Assembly (NCBI GenBank): GCA_016617855.1
Contig: JAECUM010003712.1
Span: 1 to 64,000, forward strand
DNA from: Megalonaias nervosa
Lineage: Eukaryota > Mollusca > Bivalvia > Unionida > Unionidae
Reading direction: 5' to 3'
DNA: 64,000 nt
Part shown: in pieces, positions 1 to 12,161 of the stretch
Numbering within the stretch: position 1 is the first letter of the stretch
Layout of the letters: each line of letters starts with the position of its first letter
Notes under the pieces: generated by a model
Seen by the model: the letters and a program-made list of their open reading frames with translations, nothing else
Told to the model about the DNA's origin: nothing
The model's database searches: none
Made by a program: the position numbers and the translations under genes

Positions 1-681
1 TTTGTGATTTTTCCAACCATCTGATTAACAGACAGCCTGTGTGTATGGGTATTTTATTACTGCAGTTTTGATCGATGTGTTAGAATTGTTATTGACTTTA
101 AATATCTTTGAGAAGAGGACATAGGGAATGTAGAATGCCAGGACTGCACTGCAAAAGGACAGCTGAAGCCATGAATGCATTTCATTAGGACTGCTTCATA
201 AAAGTTATATAATACATTGTAAAAACTTAATAAATAGAATGATTACATGCAAAAGATATTTACCACCATTAATTGGTTTGATTAACATCATTATCTTTAT
301 TTTCTTCTCTTGAAGTGACTATTGCAATGTTTCTTCTATTATTATTATTATTATTATTATTATTGTTATTATTATTATTATTGTTATCATTATTATTAAA
401 TAAATATCCTTCAGAAGTTTAAAATATTATGTTTTTGTCAGTACATATATTTGCATTAATTCTTTTTCTTAAATTTTCCATGTTCTCTGAATACAGAAAT
501 ATTCATTAACGTTAAAATATTTTTTAAACTCCGTAGTTGCATGTCTTCTAAGAAATGTACTCAGTTGGACATATGATTTCTAGGTTTTTGGTAGAATACA
601 TCTCTTCTATGCATCTTTTTCAGGTTTGATTCCAACTGAAAATACAACTTCCAATCACGATAGCGAATAGCATATGAAATT
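1..681. other. AT-rich non-coding DNA with a TTA microsatellite
   Basis: No gene is recognised here. An imperfect ATT/TTA trinucleotide run lies at about 336-398. The rest is low-complexity AT-rich sequence. Confidence 0.6.
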
Positions 682-689
682 TTGTTTGG

Positions 690-975
690 TATTATTTTTA
701 ACATGCATGCTAATATAGCCACTAGAGGTTTTGTACCCTTTTCATTATCTATTAATTGTTTTTGTAATTGGAATACCAGTACATCATCATCCGTTTCAGG
801 AATTAGTTATTCTAATACAAGGGAGACAATCTTTACAATAGTCATGCAAATGCTTTGGTATTTTGAAATCTACCTGTACAATTCCTCCAGTTTTATAATA
901 ATCACTCCAATTCTTTGTCTTCCCTTTCAGTGTTTCTTACATACACTAGCTACACATGACGCAGCTACATAAATA
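690..975 (-). pseudogene. Decayed fragment of a Polinton-type DNA polymerase B
   Basis: Read on the minus strand, this stretch contains IVQVDFKIPKHLHDYCKD. It resembles the segment that follows motif A in Polinton protein-primed polymerases; the copy in this window at about 59850-59900 reads EVDLDYPSSLRDLHNDYP. Stops and frame changes lie on both sides, so it cannot be expressed as a polymerase. The same segment occurs again, diverged, at about 4690-4760 on the same strand, so at least two old copies contributed. Assignment rests on one motif block, hence moderate confidence. Confidence 0.5.
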
Positions 976-2306
976 TGTGGTTTCCTGATACATAATATAT
1001 GACCATGACCTTGATGTATCATTCTGTCAGTTATTTAAGACATCAGGAATCTTCCTCTGGAGGGAACGTCAGATTGCTTTGCTATGACTGATTTGTCCAC
1101 ATATTACTAATGATTTGCTTTGGCACATCAATTTGTTATTAGACTTATTCCTATTTTAATTCCAGATTATATAATTAAATGATTATATAATTAAATATGT
1201 ATAATATTGGGTTTGATATTCTAATCATAACTTGTTAAATTTCAAATTGGTATTGTCTTGGTGAACATAAGTAAAATTCTGGATCTTGTTTATAATTATT
1301 CAAGCACACAGATCAGAATTCTGCACACATACTGCACAACATCCTGCATATCATTATTTCCTGTGAGTCTGGTTGACAGATTCAAGGTAAAGATAAGAAC
1401 TTCATGGTGTATGCATTGCAGTTACTATTTTCCATTGCATATCTGAGTTCTGTGTACAATTAATTATAAATTAAATAATGCATTCAGAATAACAAAATAG
1501 AACAAAAGGAACCTTGAATTGATTTTGGGTACTTTTAACTTTTAATGACAGTACCATTTTCTGGCACTATATTTTGTTAGTCATTTTAATACATCCAATT
1601 TTATGCTTTGCTAATGTTACTTAGAATGAAACAGGTTCTGAGACTTATTGCACAGGTGTTTTGTTCTCTCTCTCTCTCTCTCTCTCAGGATTTATGTGCT
1701 CACATGTTTTTATCTCCATTTAATTTAATTTATGCCACATTGCATTATATATGAATGAAATATTGTTTTGGCTATGTGCATACATAAAACCAATAAAATC
1801 CGTTATGTTCTATTATGGCTATAGTTATATGTTTTTCAGTTCTATTTCTGTAATTCTAGCTTTATTTTAAATTTCTGTGAAGCAGTTCCAGTGAAGCGTG
1901 GACCTAGTGAAGCCTGGTAAAGGTCATGATATCCTGTCCCCTCCTCCCATCATTCACTCCAAGCACATTTCCAGATACAGGATAACAAAATTTGTATTCA
2001 AATTCTTTCAGTTTGTCATTATTTAGTAGGCACTTAATAAACCTGTGTTTATTTAGATAAAGATTTCAGTTTTTGTGGCCTTCAAAAGTTATCCCTATAT
2101 GCCGGTAGGTATTATACTTGATTCTGTTGAATAAAAGTGTCATCCATTGTCTTTTTATGTGCATTAAAGCAGACCTTTTTTTTTATAAAAACAAAATCTT
2201 GTATATCCCTGTTGGTCAAACCTATGTATGAATTTCCTCTAATGGACTGAATCTCTCTCTACATAAAAAGTTATGTATGTCCTGTCCAAATTTTGCGCGT
2301 AGTTTA
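976..2306. other. Non-coding AT-rich DNA
   Basis: No gene or recognisable relic was found. A short CT dinucleotide run is at about 1665-1686. The short open frames here have no recognisable domain. Confidence 0.5.
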
Positions 2307-2321
2307 TCAAACATTTCTTGA

Positions 2322-2635
2322 CCACTCCGGTGGCCTAGTGTGGTTAGAGCCTCCGCCTCGGACGTGGGAGGTCGCGGGTTCGAACCCTGGTCAAGTCATA
2401 CCAGAGACTTTAAAAAATGGTACTAACAGCTGCCTCGCTTGGCGCTCAGCATTAAGAGGTTAGTGTTAGGACTGGTCGGTCTGGTGTCAGGATAATGTGA
2501 CTGAGTGGGACATCATGCCACATGTCTGCGGCATGATGCCCCAGTGCTAGACATCACCATAAACTGTCACACTGCAGAAAATTTGTTAAACCTACATTAA
2601 AAATCTAAATCACACACACACACACACACACACAC
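2322..2635 (+). repeat. tRNA-derived SINE, copy 1, with target site duplication
   Basis: A tRNA-like head carries a box A (GGCCTAGTGTGGTTAGAG) and a perfect box B (GGTTCGAACCC). A non-tRNA body follows (GTGTCAGGATAATGTGACTG) and a CA-dinucleotide tail ends the element. The flanks TCAAACATTTCTTGAC at 2307-2322 and 2636-2651 are identical, which is a target site duplication and shows insertion by target-primed reverse transcription. The element has no coding capacity and depends on a LINE in trans. Two more copies lie at 5949 and 36139. Confidence 0.88.
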
Positions 2636-2651
2636 TCAAACATTTCTTGAC

Positions 2652-3057
2652 ATTTATTTTCATTTTTATGTATTTCATGAAAAAGATAAATGAATTAATC
2701 TGTCAGTTCACTGTAATCTGCTGACTTCAACAGATAAGTCAAGAGGAACTTTTACTGAGCCTAAATCTCTATTTTTGTACATATTATTTTACTTGAGTAT
2801 GGTTTAACTTCTTTTCAGTATTTCAGCCTTCCATTTCATCAATAGACTTAACTTCACAACACGTAAAATTGATAATCAGTTTCATTCATTTAGTGTAAAT
2901 TATTTCAATCTACAATGTTTTAGTGATATAAAATTTTCTTCTGGCTTTCAACTACTACAGATTTATATTATCCCTTCTATTTTTACCATTCATTCTTGGA
3001 GCTTTAAGAATTGCTTCTATGGCGCAGGCATCATCGTGTTTTCAGAATGGAGATAAC
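2652..3057. other. Non-coding DNA between SINE and integrase relic
   Basis: AT-rich sequence. No gene or repeat with a second copy in this window was recognised. Confidence 0.4.
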
Positions 3058-4030
3058 TCCTCCTGATGAAAAATACTATCAATATTCTGTCCATTTCAAT
3101 GTTCTAATTTATATACTACAGGGTCTCCTAAATTAATTTTTCTCATTTAAAAATCTCTTTCGTCGAACTGGGAATATAGCATTTATCCAAAATAGATTAG
3201 TACTTTGAAATCCAACTTTCTTGCTTGTTTTACATTTTAGTGTTGCATAAGTATCAGTTGTTAGATAATGAATAAGTTTATCCAAGCTTTAGGTCTATTT
3301 TCTTCATTGCCTGCTTGAGTTTGTGAAAAGTCTATTAATCTATAATATGACCTGTTGCATCCATCCATCAATAAGGTTTTGTAATATATCTACCGATTTT
3401 CTGGTTTCATTTTCAGTAAACTATTTCCATATTCTAGACCCAAGACTTCGAGTAAACCCATGGACTCTTTATATCTTTGTATGTGGAAAAGTATTTTATA
3501 GTTTTTTTTTCCAATAATTTCTTGAAACTTCCGTCATGAAATTCCTTACCTTCATCAAACTGCATTCTGTCTGGTTTTCACTTTTTGAAGCTCTCTATCA
3601 AAGCTTCGCATACACCATCTCATTTTATGGTTTTTAATTTCTTAGCCCAGGCATATTTTGATTAAATATCTATCAAAATATATCCGTAAGTATTAAAAAT
3701 TATCACTGTCAAATTATATAATTAACTATTAAATGTTTAGAATACTTTGTTTATTGTGATATTAAATACCTCATGATTTCATTTTATATTCATTTCTTGA
3801 TGAGCTATAGTTTGGTTAAATAGGCTATCATTCTACAAGTCTAATTTTAAATTATTTTTAACAAATGAATTCTTAATGTACTTGAATATTTTATTCATCT
3901 ACGTCAGTCCTACAAAATCATCTTGCTCACTTCTAAGAGAAAACACTTTTGTAATGGGATACTTTTAATCTCTGCTCTGAACAATTTAAGAAATTTCTTT
4001 TTAACTAATGGCATTGAATATGTTGTCACT
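3058..4030 (-). pseudogene. Decayed DDE integrase relic, copy 1
   Basis: The minus strand resembles the catalytic core of Polinton/Ginger-type integrases, with a block like MQFDEGKEFHDGSFKKLL (region of the second catalytic Asp) followed by an IKYFSTY block, in frames interrupted by several stops. The whole stretch matches 30455-31598 on the opposite strand, where SVVEWFN-TL marks the region of the catalytic Glu. The match includes the shared start ACAGGGTCTCCTAAATTA. It lies just downstream of a polymerase relic on the same strand, which suggests one old Polinton-like insertion. Not functional. Confidence 0.6.
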
Positions 4031-4559
4031 ATTTTAGTCTCTTGTGCCATAAACTGAATATTGTGTTTCATGTCATTGTGAAAGTATCTGATTCACAATT
4101 ATTGCAGAGATAATCATAATAGGTCATTAAAGGTTTAGTTTAATGCTACATTTGTTGTTTAGTTTCTTGTAATAGAAGCAGCAAATAAGCAACTTCTATT
4201 GCTATAAGCCTCCGTAAATTGGATCATTTAGCTTTTTCTTCCTCATTAAACTAATACTGTATCTGGATTCACTATGCTTCTCCATGCAAATGAAATATCC
4301 TTTTGAAGTTTAAACTATTTTCTTTATCGTTGGCACATAATTTAACATAGGTTTTCTATCTTCAATTTTGCCAAACTATTCACTGATTTCAAAAAAACTT
4401 TTTAAAAAAAATTCAAATGTTATATTTTTGGTCTTCAAATATATGTTAAGAACTATATGTGTTTTAACCTGAGACCCTTCTTGGTCACATATAACCGATA
4501 TATGTATCTATTTTAGTTTTATTCCTAACTGAACATAATCTTTAAATTAAAAGAGTTAA

Positions 4560-5250
4560 TCATATATCTGTATTTCGATTCTCAATATTCGTACTAATTT
4601 AACAATTGATGGTTCTATACATTCTATCAATATTTTATGTAATGATAAATTATCTTAACAAGGAATTGCGCTTTTTCCTGGCACCAAAGACAAATCTTTT
4701 AAACAGTCATGCAAATTACTTGGTATTTCTAAATCCACTTCTAAAAATATTCCAACAAGTTCAATTTTTTTTCAAATACCTTTCTTTATCCATTGTTTGC
4801 CAACTCAAAACTTATTACAGGCATTGGTTGACACATTGCCAAGTCATAAAAATTGTGCTGATCTAAGCACATGTTTAATAACGTCGGTTTTTATTTATCA
4901 TATTCCCCATCATCGTTTGTATTATCTTCCCATCTAGATAATACTCATGAGTTTCTTTAGTACAGCTTTTCGGGTTAATGTTTATTCCTCCTCTTATTAA
5001 ATAATTAAAGTAACTAACTCTTAATGATTTTCAATCTATCATCATGAGTCAGTCCTCACCTAGTACAATAACGTGCTGGAAAGCATCTATAATTGCTCAA
5101 ACACACATATAGAATAGTCACTTAACATCAGCGTGTCTCTTTTACGTAGTCGGGTGGTCATAGAGATCAATTTAAAATGTTTCATAACATCTTTTACATA
5201 TTGATAATCCTCTTGGCTAATTCCTGATTCGGTTAGCGTTGAATAAAATG
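4560..5250 (-). pseudogene. Decayed Polinton-type DNA polymerase B core
   Basis: Along the minus strand, short blocks appear in the order expected for a protein-primed family B polymerase. RDTLMLSDYSICVFEQ resembles the Exo III region. An RGGI block comes next, then LDQHNFYDLAMCQPMP, which matches motif A (intact copy at 59692-59730: YLDTNNLYGYAM). Finally EVDLEIPSNLHDCLKDL matches the block seen again at 690-975. Stops and frame changes separate the blocks. The sequence is clearly diverged from the 44.8-63.2 kb Polinton, so it comes from another, older element. Confidence 0.65.
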
Positions 5251-5320
5251 TAACTGTTGGTTGCAATTCGGTTTTATTAAACCTTTCTCATGAATCAATT
5301 CATGTCGACCAGTATCTTTT

Positions 5321-5551
5321 CTACACAATATAAGTTCCATAACGTGATTCAACTGGATAAGCAAAACTTGTATTCGTGTATGTGAATTTATTATCGTTTA
5401 TAATTTGTGAAATGGATCTAGTGATTGGTTCATAAACCGATAACTCTTGAAGTTTACTGTTTTTTTTTTGGTTTTTTTTATGAACCGCCGTTCTATCTTT
5501 TTCAAATCTTTCAGCTATAAAATCCTTATTAGACTGAATATATTTCATCAT
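5321..5551 (-). CDS. Unidentified 76 aa open frame next to the polymerase relic
   Basis: An open frame rich in Lys, Glu and Asn, directly upstream of and on the same strand as the polymerase relic. No family was recognised. It may be another surviving piece of the same old element. Position and strand are the only support. Confidence 0.25.
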   Translation of the reverse strand: MMKYIQSNKDFIAERFEKDRTAVHKKNQKKNSKLQELSVYEPITRSISQIINDNKFTYTNTSFAYPVESRYGTYIV

Positions 5552-5948
5552 TATTTGATATTATTAATACTTGTTGACAGTAGGATAATTTCTTACCGAA
5601 GCATTCATAATAAGATGACAATCTTATCTATATAATTATGAATGTTCAGTTAAATATGTTTTGGATATTTATAATATAAGTTACATCCATTATGTGCAGA
5701 GTCTCTATAGTTTTCCAGTAAGTGATAAAGGTTTATTTTTTATTTCTTCTTTATTACCGTTCTCAAGTAATATTCTATTTCCAAATATGAAAAATTTTAT
5801 GTGGCTGAGTTATAATGCATATAATTGTCCCTGCGGTTCTTGGATTTAGTTCCTTATGAGTAGTTTCTAAACTCAATAACCTATGTTCGTGAAAGTTAGA
5901 TATTACAATCCCATCCTCGACAAACTACAGGGTCATATTCCTTGTGAT

Positions 5949-6261
5949 ACCGTTTCGGTAGTCAAAGTAGATAGAGCGTCCGCCTCGGATGCGGGATGTC
6001 GTGGGTTCGAACCCCGGCAGAGTCATGTCTAAGACATATACAAAATTGTTCTGGTAGCTGCCTCGCTTGACGAATAGCATTAAGATGTTAGTGTTAGGGC
6101 TGGTCGACCTGGTGTCAGGATAATGTGACTAGGTGGGACATGATGCTACGTGTCTGCAGCATGACGCCCCAGTGCTAAATATCACTATAAACTGTCACAC
6201 ACACATACGTCGTAGCGATATGACTAAAATTGTTAAAGCTACGTTAAAACAATCAAAATAA
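5949..6261 (+). repeat. tRNA-derived SINE, copy 2
   Basis: Same family as the element at 2322: box A region TAGATAGAGCG, perfect box B GGTTCGAACCCCGG, then the body block GTGTCAGGATAATGTGACTAG. The CA tail is shortened and followed by unique sequence. No clear target site duplication was found, so this copy is older or rearranged. Confidence 0.82.
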
Positions 6262-9036
6262 ATCCGTGTGAGTGAACTTACGATAAAGACAAACTAGTGA
6301 TGGCGTGTGATTTGTTTTTTTATTGCCAATGTTGTATTTTAAGTATTGATAACACATTCTTATTCGCTCACTGTCACGTTCAAATTCACAATCCAGTGCA
6401 CAAAAAAACCCCAACTTCAGCAGATTTTTGGTACTTTTTAAATATAAGACCAAGACCATTTTAGGCTTTATGTCTGTTATATTATATAATGGTCGCATAA
6501 TCTTTTGTTGGCTTTAAACTTTAATTCAGAATATAATAAAATTAGCCCTCTTTCATTAATTCGTTTATTTATTTGAATTAAAACGAATTTGGATAAATAC
6601 ATTATTTCATAGCAATGGTAATTGTTTTTGTTTACATTAAAACATACATCCATACGACTGATTTGATTTCTATTTTAATAATTCTAACCGCTCTTTTTTC
6701 ATTGTCTACCGGTTAAGAGACATAAATAGAGAGACTAAAATCATTTTCAAGATGATTTTATATCTTGTATATTTATTGCATTTTTTTTAAATTAAACCAA
6801 TGTTTATATTTAATGTGCTTATAATTTTATAGCCTATAAAGACGATCCTTAGGAGGGTTTATTATTGACTATATTGTACAAAAGAAAACATTAATTATCA
6901 TAACCCTGCGTACATTTATGCATTTTGTTTTGTTTTGTTGTTTTGTTTTTTTTTTTGTTTTTGTTTTTTTTTTGTTTTTTTTTTTTTTTTGTAGAATTGT
7001 TTTATCTATGCTGAAATATCTATTTATGAATATGCTTCTAATGTCCCAAATATATAAACCTAAAGTTCATTAGCCGATTTCATCCTCACTTTCTATTTAT
7101 TTCATGTTCATTATGTTTCTTAATTCTATGTTATAATACTAATCTCTATAAATTACATGATATTCTACCATCATACTTTTTACCGAGTTAATAGCTAAAT
7201 CAAGATGAGCTTTTAATAAGCCTAATTTGCATTTTTTTTTTCTGTTGTAATTTTATATAATGACTCTACTTCTTTAATTAAAACAGCAGTGAATCGAGCA
7301 ATGGCTATCACTTTTTTATTTTTACAGGCACAAATCGACATTTAACTTTTATTAAACGAGATTTGCAGCTCGTACTTAGTAATTTATTCTAGGTTTGATG
7401 CTTCCATAGATTCGTTTCATTCTCATTCGGTTGTAGCTCCATGAAGACACTGACCCTAAAAACAGGCTGTAATGTACCTTTTCAAATATTTTTTGTGCTT
7501 CTGCATTAGGTACATTTCGTGATATTATTATAGTAATCATAGATTAAGTTTCCTTCCCAATTTGTGTTATTGCAGCAATCCCATTTTAGTTATATTCTCA
7601 AATAGTGATGTTCTATCGGACCATTTTGATGGTTACTTTTTGAATTTGTCCTAATAGTTTAGAAATCACATTTGTGTTAACTTTTCATTCATATTTCGAT
7701 ATTTCTGGATCACATAAACTATGTAAGATTTCTGTAGTATCTTTTTCTTTCAATTATAATGATGTAGGATATGAAAATTATTACAGATTAATTTAAATTT
7801 CTCTCGATCTATGTAGAGTTGTCTACCTGGTAATGCTTACAAAAGTTATACATGCCTCAGATTAATTTTAAGAACAATACAAACCCGAAACACCTCGCTT
7901 AAAATGTATGAATATCACACGTACATAGGTTTACATTGTCATTGTTCATTCATGTATGCAACAATGTACATTGTATCATATATGCATTATTTATTGTATG
8001 TGCTCTTTTGCATGTGATAAATCAATAAACATTTGTTCTACTCAGTTGTTCTATTATTTTCAGCCAAAAACATTTGAATTCTTTGCAAAGGTTATACCAC
8101 ACTTGCATTATACAGTTGTTTGTGAATGAAGCACAATCAAAGCCTCGAAATGTTTGTATGGCAGGGGATAACTTCGTACATTGGTCCTGTCAAATTTCTT
8201 TGCTTAAGAATAAGGTGTGACATTTTCAGTTATTGTTGTTTAACAATTAAAAATATGGATATATTTGTAAATTAGGTGTTTCGGAGCTTGTGTTGTTCTT
8301 GAAATTGCTGTGAAGCATATGCACCTCCTGCAGTTACTTTGCAGTTTGGTAGACAGTGAAACATCAATAGCCTGAGCTAGTGACCACAACAGTTGACTTT
8401 TGGTTTTTATACAACTAGAATATCTCAGAAAGGGTCTGTATGGTAACTATTTAGAATTGTATCAAGCTCTTTAGTACACAGTAGTTCTCAAAATTATCAA
8501 CTCGGAAATGGGCTTGCGTTTTTCAATGTGAGCATCAAATTTGCATCAAAAATGACTTTCGTACGTCAACAAAATGCATGCATAAATTTGGGGATGAGAT
8601 TTACAAGTTTCGTCTGCTGTGAACTTCCACTGACTAGTCAGCTCAAGTGAATGATGATCTTGTGTTTCTTTTATTATACATAAAATCTGGACCGTTTTGA
8701 CTTCACATGTACATTTTATTTTTTTAATGATTATGTATATTAGCCAAGTGGATACGGCATTAAATTTGTACATAAAAATATCCCTTGCGGCCCCAGTATA
8801 AATATATTATTATCGGTATATATGTTTATATTGGACTGGTCGTATATTTTCCTAACTATTTCTATTAGACGGGTCGTTTATTTCCCTAAATATGTCACTC
8901 TTAAAATTCTAGCTAAGACACCATTAAAGTTTTTATATTCATATATAAACAATTACTTATTTAATCCTCCAACAAAAAGTAAAATACTGCAACATTGAAC
9001 AACAAGAAGATCTTAAGATAACAGCAAATAATTTCG
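6262..9036. other. AT-rich non-coding DNA
   Basis: No gene recognised. Long T-rich tracts lie at about 6925-6996. An open frame at 8546-8773 (minus) has no recognisable domain. Confidence 0.45.
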
Positions 9037-9112
9037 ATTAATTTTCGGCAAATATCGTCAACATGATGATATTTATTAATTTTCGGCAAATATCGTCAAC
9101 ATGATGATATTT
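9037..9112. repeat. 38 bp tandem duplication
   Basis: Two perfect adjacent copies of a 38 bp unit containing TTTTCGGCAAATATCGTCAA and ACATGATGATATTT. A third partial unit (ACATGATGATAAAT) follows. Confidence 0.85.
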
Positions 9113-9992
9113 AACACATGATGATAAATATAAATGCAGACTATTATATCCGCTATATTTTTTTTTCGGGAGGAATAGCCATAAGAAGATTTTCAAGCTA
9201 GCCACTGTGGTGATTATAATGAATGTCTGAGAGCATCATTTTCATATACGACCAAGTAAAACTTGAGATGAATGAATATATTAAGTTTCATGGCAATCCT
9301 CCAAGTAGTTTAGGAGAAGGAGCGAAAACAAACATATGATATTGGACAGACGGACAGTATGCCTTGTCATAAGCTCTTTTATGACAATAGAGCTAAAAAG
9401 TAAGTTTTAAAACGGATAATACAACATAAGCACAACGTTTAGCTGATAGGAGATGAAATTGGCTCTGATACCACATTTAATAGTTTCCGTCAAAACAAAC
9501 ATAATCCCTAAGGCAATTTGATCGAGAAGCATTTTAAAGGAAACGTGAGCTACAAACATTTGTGTTGATCTGTGGATCGAATTTGATCTCCGTTTATTCA
9601 GTCTGTCTAAAGTTAATGAGTGGAAACGAGTGATCCTACGATGAATTGTAACGTTGTACCAAAATTGATCCTGTTTAGTCTAAAGGTGGAGAGTGAAAAC
9701 GGTGCACAGATAGTTGGAGAAAATCATAGACATTCCGAAAAAAATAATGGATAATATATAGGACAATCATTGTGTTGTAGACATTGACAATATACCGCAT
9801 CGATCATGTACATGTATTTAATTTCGTAGGAACAAGTCATAATATAGTCGGACACATACATACTAAAAAGGAAAATGTTATTTTTCAACGCGTATGACTT
9901 TTTTTTATATTCCTGCCTTTAATGATGTATAAGAGCTGTCTGAAACCGAAATGGCTAAAAATTAATCGAGGAAAACAATAGCTTGTTTTTAC

Positions 9993-10172
9993 CTCAGATG
10001 AATAAATTTACCGCCATTTATCAAAATTCTCTCTTCTTTTGTCCACAGATTGCATCTATCGTCGTTGATTTCCACTTTACCTTCAATGCAGAATCCACTT
10101 TTCTTTTTTTTTTTTTTGCTTCACATTGATAGATTCTACAAGTGAGAAACTAATGAAAATGAGAACTGCGTA
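9993..10172 (-). pseudogene. Broken copy of EMC7-like exon 1
   Basis: The minus strand encodes blocks matching exon 1 of the EMC7-like gene: VLIFISFSLVESINV, then EGKVEINDD and ILINGGKF, ending at a CATCTGAG/GTAAAA splice donor as in the other copies. The start codon position reads ATA and the signal-peptide start is shortened. A run of 14 A on this strand shifts the frame between the signal peptide and the beta-sandwich. The copy therefore looks dead, unlike those at 28862 and 35379. Confidence 0.7.
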
Positions 10173-10191
10173 GAGTATGTCTGTCGGTATG

Positions 10192-10430
10192 TATAGAAAA
10201 CTTCCATTGAGTATTGGTTGGGAACCCTTGATCTAAAATTAGCGTTATTCTTAGAGAAGTAAGATCAGCATTATTTTCAGAGAAGTTAACATGACACTGC
10301 GAACATTATAAATTTTCTTGGAAATGACATTGTATAGATGGAAAACTTCCATTGAGTATTAGTTGGGAACCCTTGATCTAAAATTAGCGAACATTATAAA
10401 TTTTCTTGGAAATGACATTGTATAGTGGGA
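10192..10430. repeat. About 140 bp local tandem duplication
   Basis: AAAACTTCCATTGAGTATT followed by the GGGAACCCTTGATCTAAAAT block occurs twice about 140 bp apart. The companion block ACATTATAAATTTTCTTGGA also occurs twice. It lies inside segmental copy C. Confidence 0.7.
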
Positions 10431-11002
10431 AACTTATGGGGTCTACGGGGAATTAACATTACCCTGTAGGTTAACATGTGTTGGTGGTATAGGGGTCTAA
10501 GGGAAATCCTATGTTAAAATTGTCCCTAGGTTTAAAATTGAGGATACATTATCAGCAGTTGTTGACCTCAATTTGTGGAGTCTAACGGGAATTAACATTA
10601 CACAGTAAGTTTACATGTGGGGGCGGGTATAGGGGTCTACGAGAAATCCTATGTTGAAATTGTCCATATGTTTAAGATGTAAGCAGGTGTTATAGGGGTT
10701 TACGGGATGAATAATATTAGCCTGAGGAGTGTTATAGATAGTTTAAATTTCTGAATATTTATAGGAGTCTACCGTTAAAATTCTCCATAGCTTTAACAGG
10801 TAGGGGTGTTTTGATTACTATCTATCACACGTCCCTACTAACAAGAAAAGGTAGGAGTGTTTATATACACACGCAGTATAAACGTACTTTAAAACAAGGA
10901 TAGGAGTGCATATAGACACACTATTCCCTCACACAAACATACTATTCTATTGAACATAAGAGAGTGGCAAGAGGACTTAAGTTTTACTTTTAAGCAACAT
11001 AG

Positions 11003-11003
11003 A

Positions 11004-11039
<36 letters not shown>
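11003..11039. repeat. CA dinucleotide microsatellite
   Basis: Uninterrupted AC/CA run inside segmental copy C. Confidence 0.9.
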
Positions 11040-11040
<1 letters not shown>

Positions 11041-11215
11041 CTGAAATTATTTTGACTAGCATAGATCTTTTCTGGAGATCCGAGTGGCCCTGTAGCGGCT
11101 GTTTTGATTAGTTTAGAGACCTAATGACCACACCTTCCGGGTCGAGCAACATAAGCAGCACATATTCGACTCTATCTGTCCTCACCCCAAAGCAAAACAC
11201 ACACGTCGGGCATAA

Positions 11216-11480
11216 AAATTAATGCATGCACAGCATGTTTCTCCATTACTTGTCAGGTGTGAGACAGGAACAATCACCTGATGATATCCAATCCAGCGTG
11301 CAAGCACGGGTCTTGGGCTTTTCGTAGGGTGCATCTCGCACTAATGGATAACATGTCCAGGCGAGGCAAAGGAGGGTACGTCCGACTGGACACCTCAAAC
11401 CTGAGCTGGTAATTCCTGAATTGCAACAGATGTCAAATTCTGCCCAGCTGTCTAATACGGACTGTTCCCTATAAATAATC
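11216..11480. repeat. Dispersed direct repeat, first copy
   Basis: About 265 bp that recurs, diverged, at 13060-13320. Shared blocks are GCATGCACAGCAT, CCAGCGTGCAA, GGATAACATGTC / GGAATAACATGTC and GTCAAATTCTGCC. Likely two copies of one unclassified repeat. The open frame across it (11246-11512, minus) is probably not a gene. Confidence 0.65.
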
Positions 11481-11960
11481 TTTCGTAAGCCACGTATTGT
11501 AATTAGGATCAAGCTAACCAGCTATAAATATTCCTACTCAGTATTAATTTGGAATTTAGCGTACATTCTTTATCCGAAATAACAATGAAAATTCCAAGTC
11601 GGAGTGACCCATTAAATTGGAAAAATGGATTATATTTGAATATTAAATCAGTTATTATCGAATTGGGTTTTCAAGTCATAATGAAAACTTAGATAACAGA
11701 AGTAATTTGATCGATAGCCATACAAAGGGCTGAGGTCCAACCTCTGAAGGCGGGTACAGAAACTAGCTCAGATGTTCGGGTTGCATATAATTTTGTTTGA
11801 TCTTCCCCTGGGTCTTGTCGGAGTGATGAGGTCCGATATCACCAGGATCTCCCACTGTTGCCAATGCTGGATGGGTTTGGTCTGAATGCTATGTACCTTG
11901 AACAGCTCAATCGTAATCAGTATCACTAGCGGAACCGGACACATTAGGTATTTTTTCCCA

Positions 11961-12161
11961 TTACCTATGTTTCCCCAGTGAACTGACGTTCCCGGCTGAA
12001 TGAAGGAATTTAGCTTTGGTAAGCAGGTCTTCGCATTGTTGTCTCTTGGCAGCTTTTAGGACGGTTCTCAGATCTTTGGTATGCTGTCGTGCTGCCATTG
12101 GATCTTCTACTATGATTCCCATTTCATACTCTTCAGTATAGTCAAAGATGTAGTCTACCAT
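11961..12161 (-). CDS. Unidentified 66 aa open frame
   Basis: It lies in a less AT-rich patch (11700-12950) that separates the two copies of a dispersed repeat. The frame is Ala/Lys/Glu-rich. The upstream minus-strand sequence to about 12440 also reads as Lys/Arg-rich but contains a stop. It may be a piece of a transposon ORF or a host exon. No domain recognised. Confidence 0.2.
   Translation of the reverse strand: MVDYIFDYTEEYEMGIIVEDPMAARQHTKDLRTVLKAAKRQQCEDLLTKAKFLHSAGNVSSLGKHR

Larger units (their letters stand above)
9170..11200 (-). repeat. Segmental duplicate, copy C, carrying a broken EMC7-like exon 1
   Basis: About 2 kb in inverted orientation relative to 27690-29900, and also related to 34750-36120. 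Shared landmarks include the CTTGAGATGAA / TTCATCCCAAG flank, the diverged arrays of ATAGGGGTCTACGGG-type units, and the 11041-11200 border that matches 27720-27870. The exon copy inside is described separately. A CA run interrupts it at about 11003-11039. Confidence 0.7.

Noticed and set aside
2330..2400. Possible tRNA gene (box A and box B present)
   Set aside because: The sequence continues into a SINE body and CA tail, has a target site duplication and recurs at two other sites. It is a tRNA-derived SINE head.
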